Assembly: GCA_021166835.1 (NCBI GenBank)
Contig: JAJPEN010000076.1
Coordinates: forward strand, 1 to 64,000
Source of the DNA: Burkholderiaceae bacterium
GTDB taxonomy: Bacteria > Pseudomonadota > Gammaproteobacteria > Burkholderiales > Burkholderiaceae
Length of the DNA: 64,000 nt
Direction of reading: 5' to 3'
In this document: one piece after another, positions 63,119 through 64,000 of the stretch
Numbering within the stretch: the stretch's first letter is position 1
Layout: the number at the start of each line of letters is the position of its first letter
The notes under the pieces: model-generated
Told to the model about the DNA's origin: nothing
Databases searched by the model: none
Seen by the model: the letters and a program-made list of their open reading frames with translations, nothing else
Made by a program: the position numbers and the translations under genes

Positions 63119-64000
63119 GTGGATCGCCCGCATCCGCTGCGCACGCGGCGCGACTTTCTCGAGCAGGACGACGCGCTGATCGTCGTCCGCCAGCCGCCCG
63201 CGCCCCCGCCGCCGGCGCGCGGCCAGCCGCCCGGCGTGCCGCCGAACCCGGCCGAGGGCGCCGAGGTGCTGCTGTCGATCCACGCGGACGGACGCATCGT
63301 CGCGCTGAACGGCCACGTCGACCTCGGCACCGGCGTCCGCACGGCGCTGGCGCAGATCGTCGCCGAGGAGCTCGACGTCGCGCCCGGGCGCGTCGAGATG
63401 GTGCTGGGCGACACGGCCCGCGCGCCGAACCAGGGCCTGACGATCGCCAGCGCGACGATCCAGGTGACGGCCGTCCCGCTGCGCCAGGCCGCCGCGCAGG
63501 CGCGCGCGTACCTCGTCGAACGCGCAGCCGAGGCGCTCGGCGCGCCGCCCTCGTCGCTGCGCGTGTGCGACGGCATCGTCGAGTGCGCGAGCGACGCGGG
63601 AGACGGTGTCGACTGCACGAACGGCGCGCAGGTCGACGCCGGCGTCCGGCGGATCAGCTACGGCGAGCTCGTCCGCGGGCGGCGCCGCGTGCTCGAGCTC
63701 GACCCGCAGGCGCGCGTCAAGCCCGCCACCGAGTACCGCGTCGTCGGCAGCGAGGTGCCGCGCGTCGACATCCCGGCGAAGGTCTTCGGCGAGACGAGCT
63801 TCGTGCACGACCTGCGGGTTGCCGGCATGCTGCACGGTCGCGTCGTGCGTCCGCCCTACGCCGGCGCCGATCACGGCGAGTTCATCGGCAACACGCTCGA
63901 GTCGGTCGACGAATCGTCGATCGCGCACATCCCCGGCGTTCGCGCGGTGGTCGTCCTCCGCGATTTCGTCGGCGTCGTCGCCGAGCGCGAGGAACACGCC
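63119..64000 (+). CDS. Molybdopterin-binding subunit of the nicotinate dehydrogenase, N-terminal part (cut by window end)
   Basis: 294 codons of a large xanthine-dehydrogenase/NicB-like protein, open to the window end. It starts at GTG 63119 (no ATG precedes it in frame) with RRDFLEQDDALIVV, a remnant of the signal-like RRDFL region of this class, followed by a Pro-rich linker. VDLGTGVRTALAQIVAEELD, VEMVLGDTARAPNQG and ASATIQV are the typical first Mo-binding segments, and PRVDIPAKVFGETSFVHDLRVAGMLHGRVVRPPY follows. It lies 7 bp after the 2Fe-2S gene. The Moco ligand loops later in the protein are outside the window. Confidence 0.85.
   Translation, partial: MDRPHPLRTRRDFLEQDDALIVVRQPPAPPPPARGQPPGVPPNPAEGAEVLLSIHADGRIVALNGHVDLGTGVRTALAQIVAEELDVAPGRVEMVLGDTARAPNQGLTIASATIQVTAVPLRQAAAQARAYLVERAAEALGAPPSSLRVCDGIVECASDAGDGVDCTNGAQVDAGVRRISYGELVRGRRRVLELDPQARVKPATEYRVVGSEVPRVDIPAKVFGETSFVHDLRVAGMLHGRVVRPPYAGADHGEFIGNTLESVDESSIAHIPGVRAVVVLRDFVGVVAEREEHA

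Overview
The window is GC-rich (codon third positions are almost all G or C), densely coded DNA from a proteobacterium, most likely a betaproteobacterium of the order Burkholderiales. The support is gene order: rpsF-priB-rpsR-rplI followed by dnaB, and alaC-hom-thrC-(mobB)-moeA-moaD-moaE leading toward clpB, an order I recall from Burkholderiales. I saw no rRNA, tRNA, CRISPR array, complete insertion sequence or prophage.

Layout. 1-9.2 kb: clpB (cut by the window edge), an old yellow enzyme, a HAD phosphatase, a decayed higBA toxin-antitoxin remnant, two EamA-type transporters, crcB, and a molybdenum-cofactor set (moaE, moaD, moeA, mobB) with a ccdAB toxin-antitoxin module inserted between moaD and moaE. 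9.3-13.4 kb: thrC, hom and alaC (threonine and alanine metabolism). 13.4-21.2 kb: housekeeping genes (Mth938-like protein, peroxiredoxin, PIN-PhoH protein, dnaB, ribosomal proteins L9, S18 and S6, priB) and two poorly characterised proteins. 21.2-29.1 kb: a lipid-linked block with a Tat-exported small subunit and its GMC oxidoreductase, a membrane-anchored lipase, a two-domain reductase of the fatty acyl-CoA reductase type, a PHA phasin, a patatin and a TetR regulator. 29.1-31.2 kb: a TPR protein coupled to an NAD(P)-dependent oxidoreductase. 31.3-40.3 kb: recC-recB-recD. 40.3-42.7 kb: a DUF924 protein, a wax ester synthase/DGAT and, divergently, an acyl-CoA-binding protein. 42.7-43.4 kb is non-coding, with a 103-bp inverted repeat. 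43.4-46 kb: an ion antiporter, a PHA-system protein and a 2-hydroxyacid dehydrogenase.

46-64 kb holds the most interesting system. gltIJKL-pncB (glutamate/aspartate-type ABC importer plus nicotinate phosphoribosyltransferase) is followed by two divergent operons. Leftward: ferredoxin-NADP reductase, a TetR regulator and an enamidase. Rightward: a 6-hydroxynicotinate reductase homologue, an ApbE-like UPF0280 protein, two tandem DUF1185 proteins, a branched-chain-type ABC importer with a fused LivH-LivM permease, a MarR regulator, and the [2Fe-2S] and molybdopterin subunits of a nicotinate-dehydrogenase-type hydroxylase, the latter cut off at the window end. Together they spell a reductive nicotinate pathway: nicotinate, 6-hydroxynicotinate, 1,4,5,6-tetrahydro-6-oxonicotinate, 2-formylglutarate. 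This route is known from Eubacterium barkeri, with its first steps known from Azorhizobium. The Moco genes at 6-9 kb could supply the hydroxylase.

Other points of note are the toxin-antitoxin insertion in the Moco operon, the in-frame fused higB-higA remnant, the co-occurrence of an acyl-CoA reductase, a wax ester synthase and ACBP, several tandem repeats (17-bp, 15-bp, 7-bp and a coding hexamer repeat inside recD), and a probable CTG start codon on the antiporter gene. All functions are assigned by reading the translated sequences; no database search was run.
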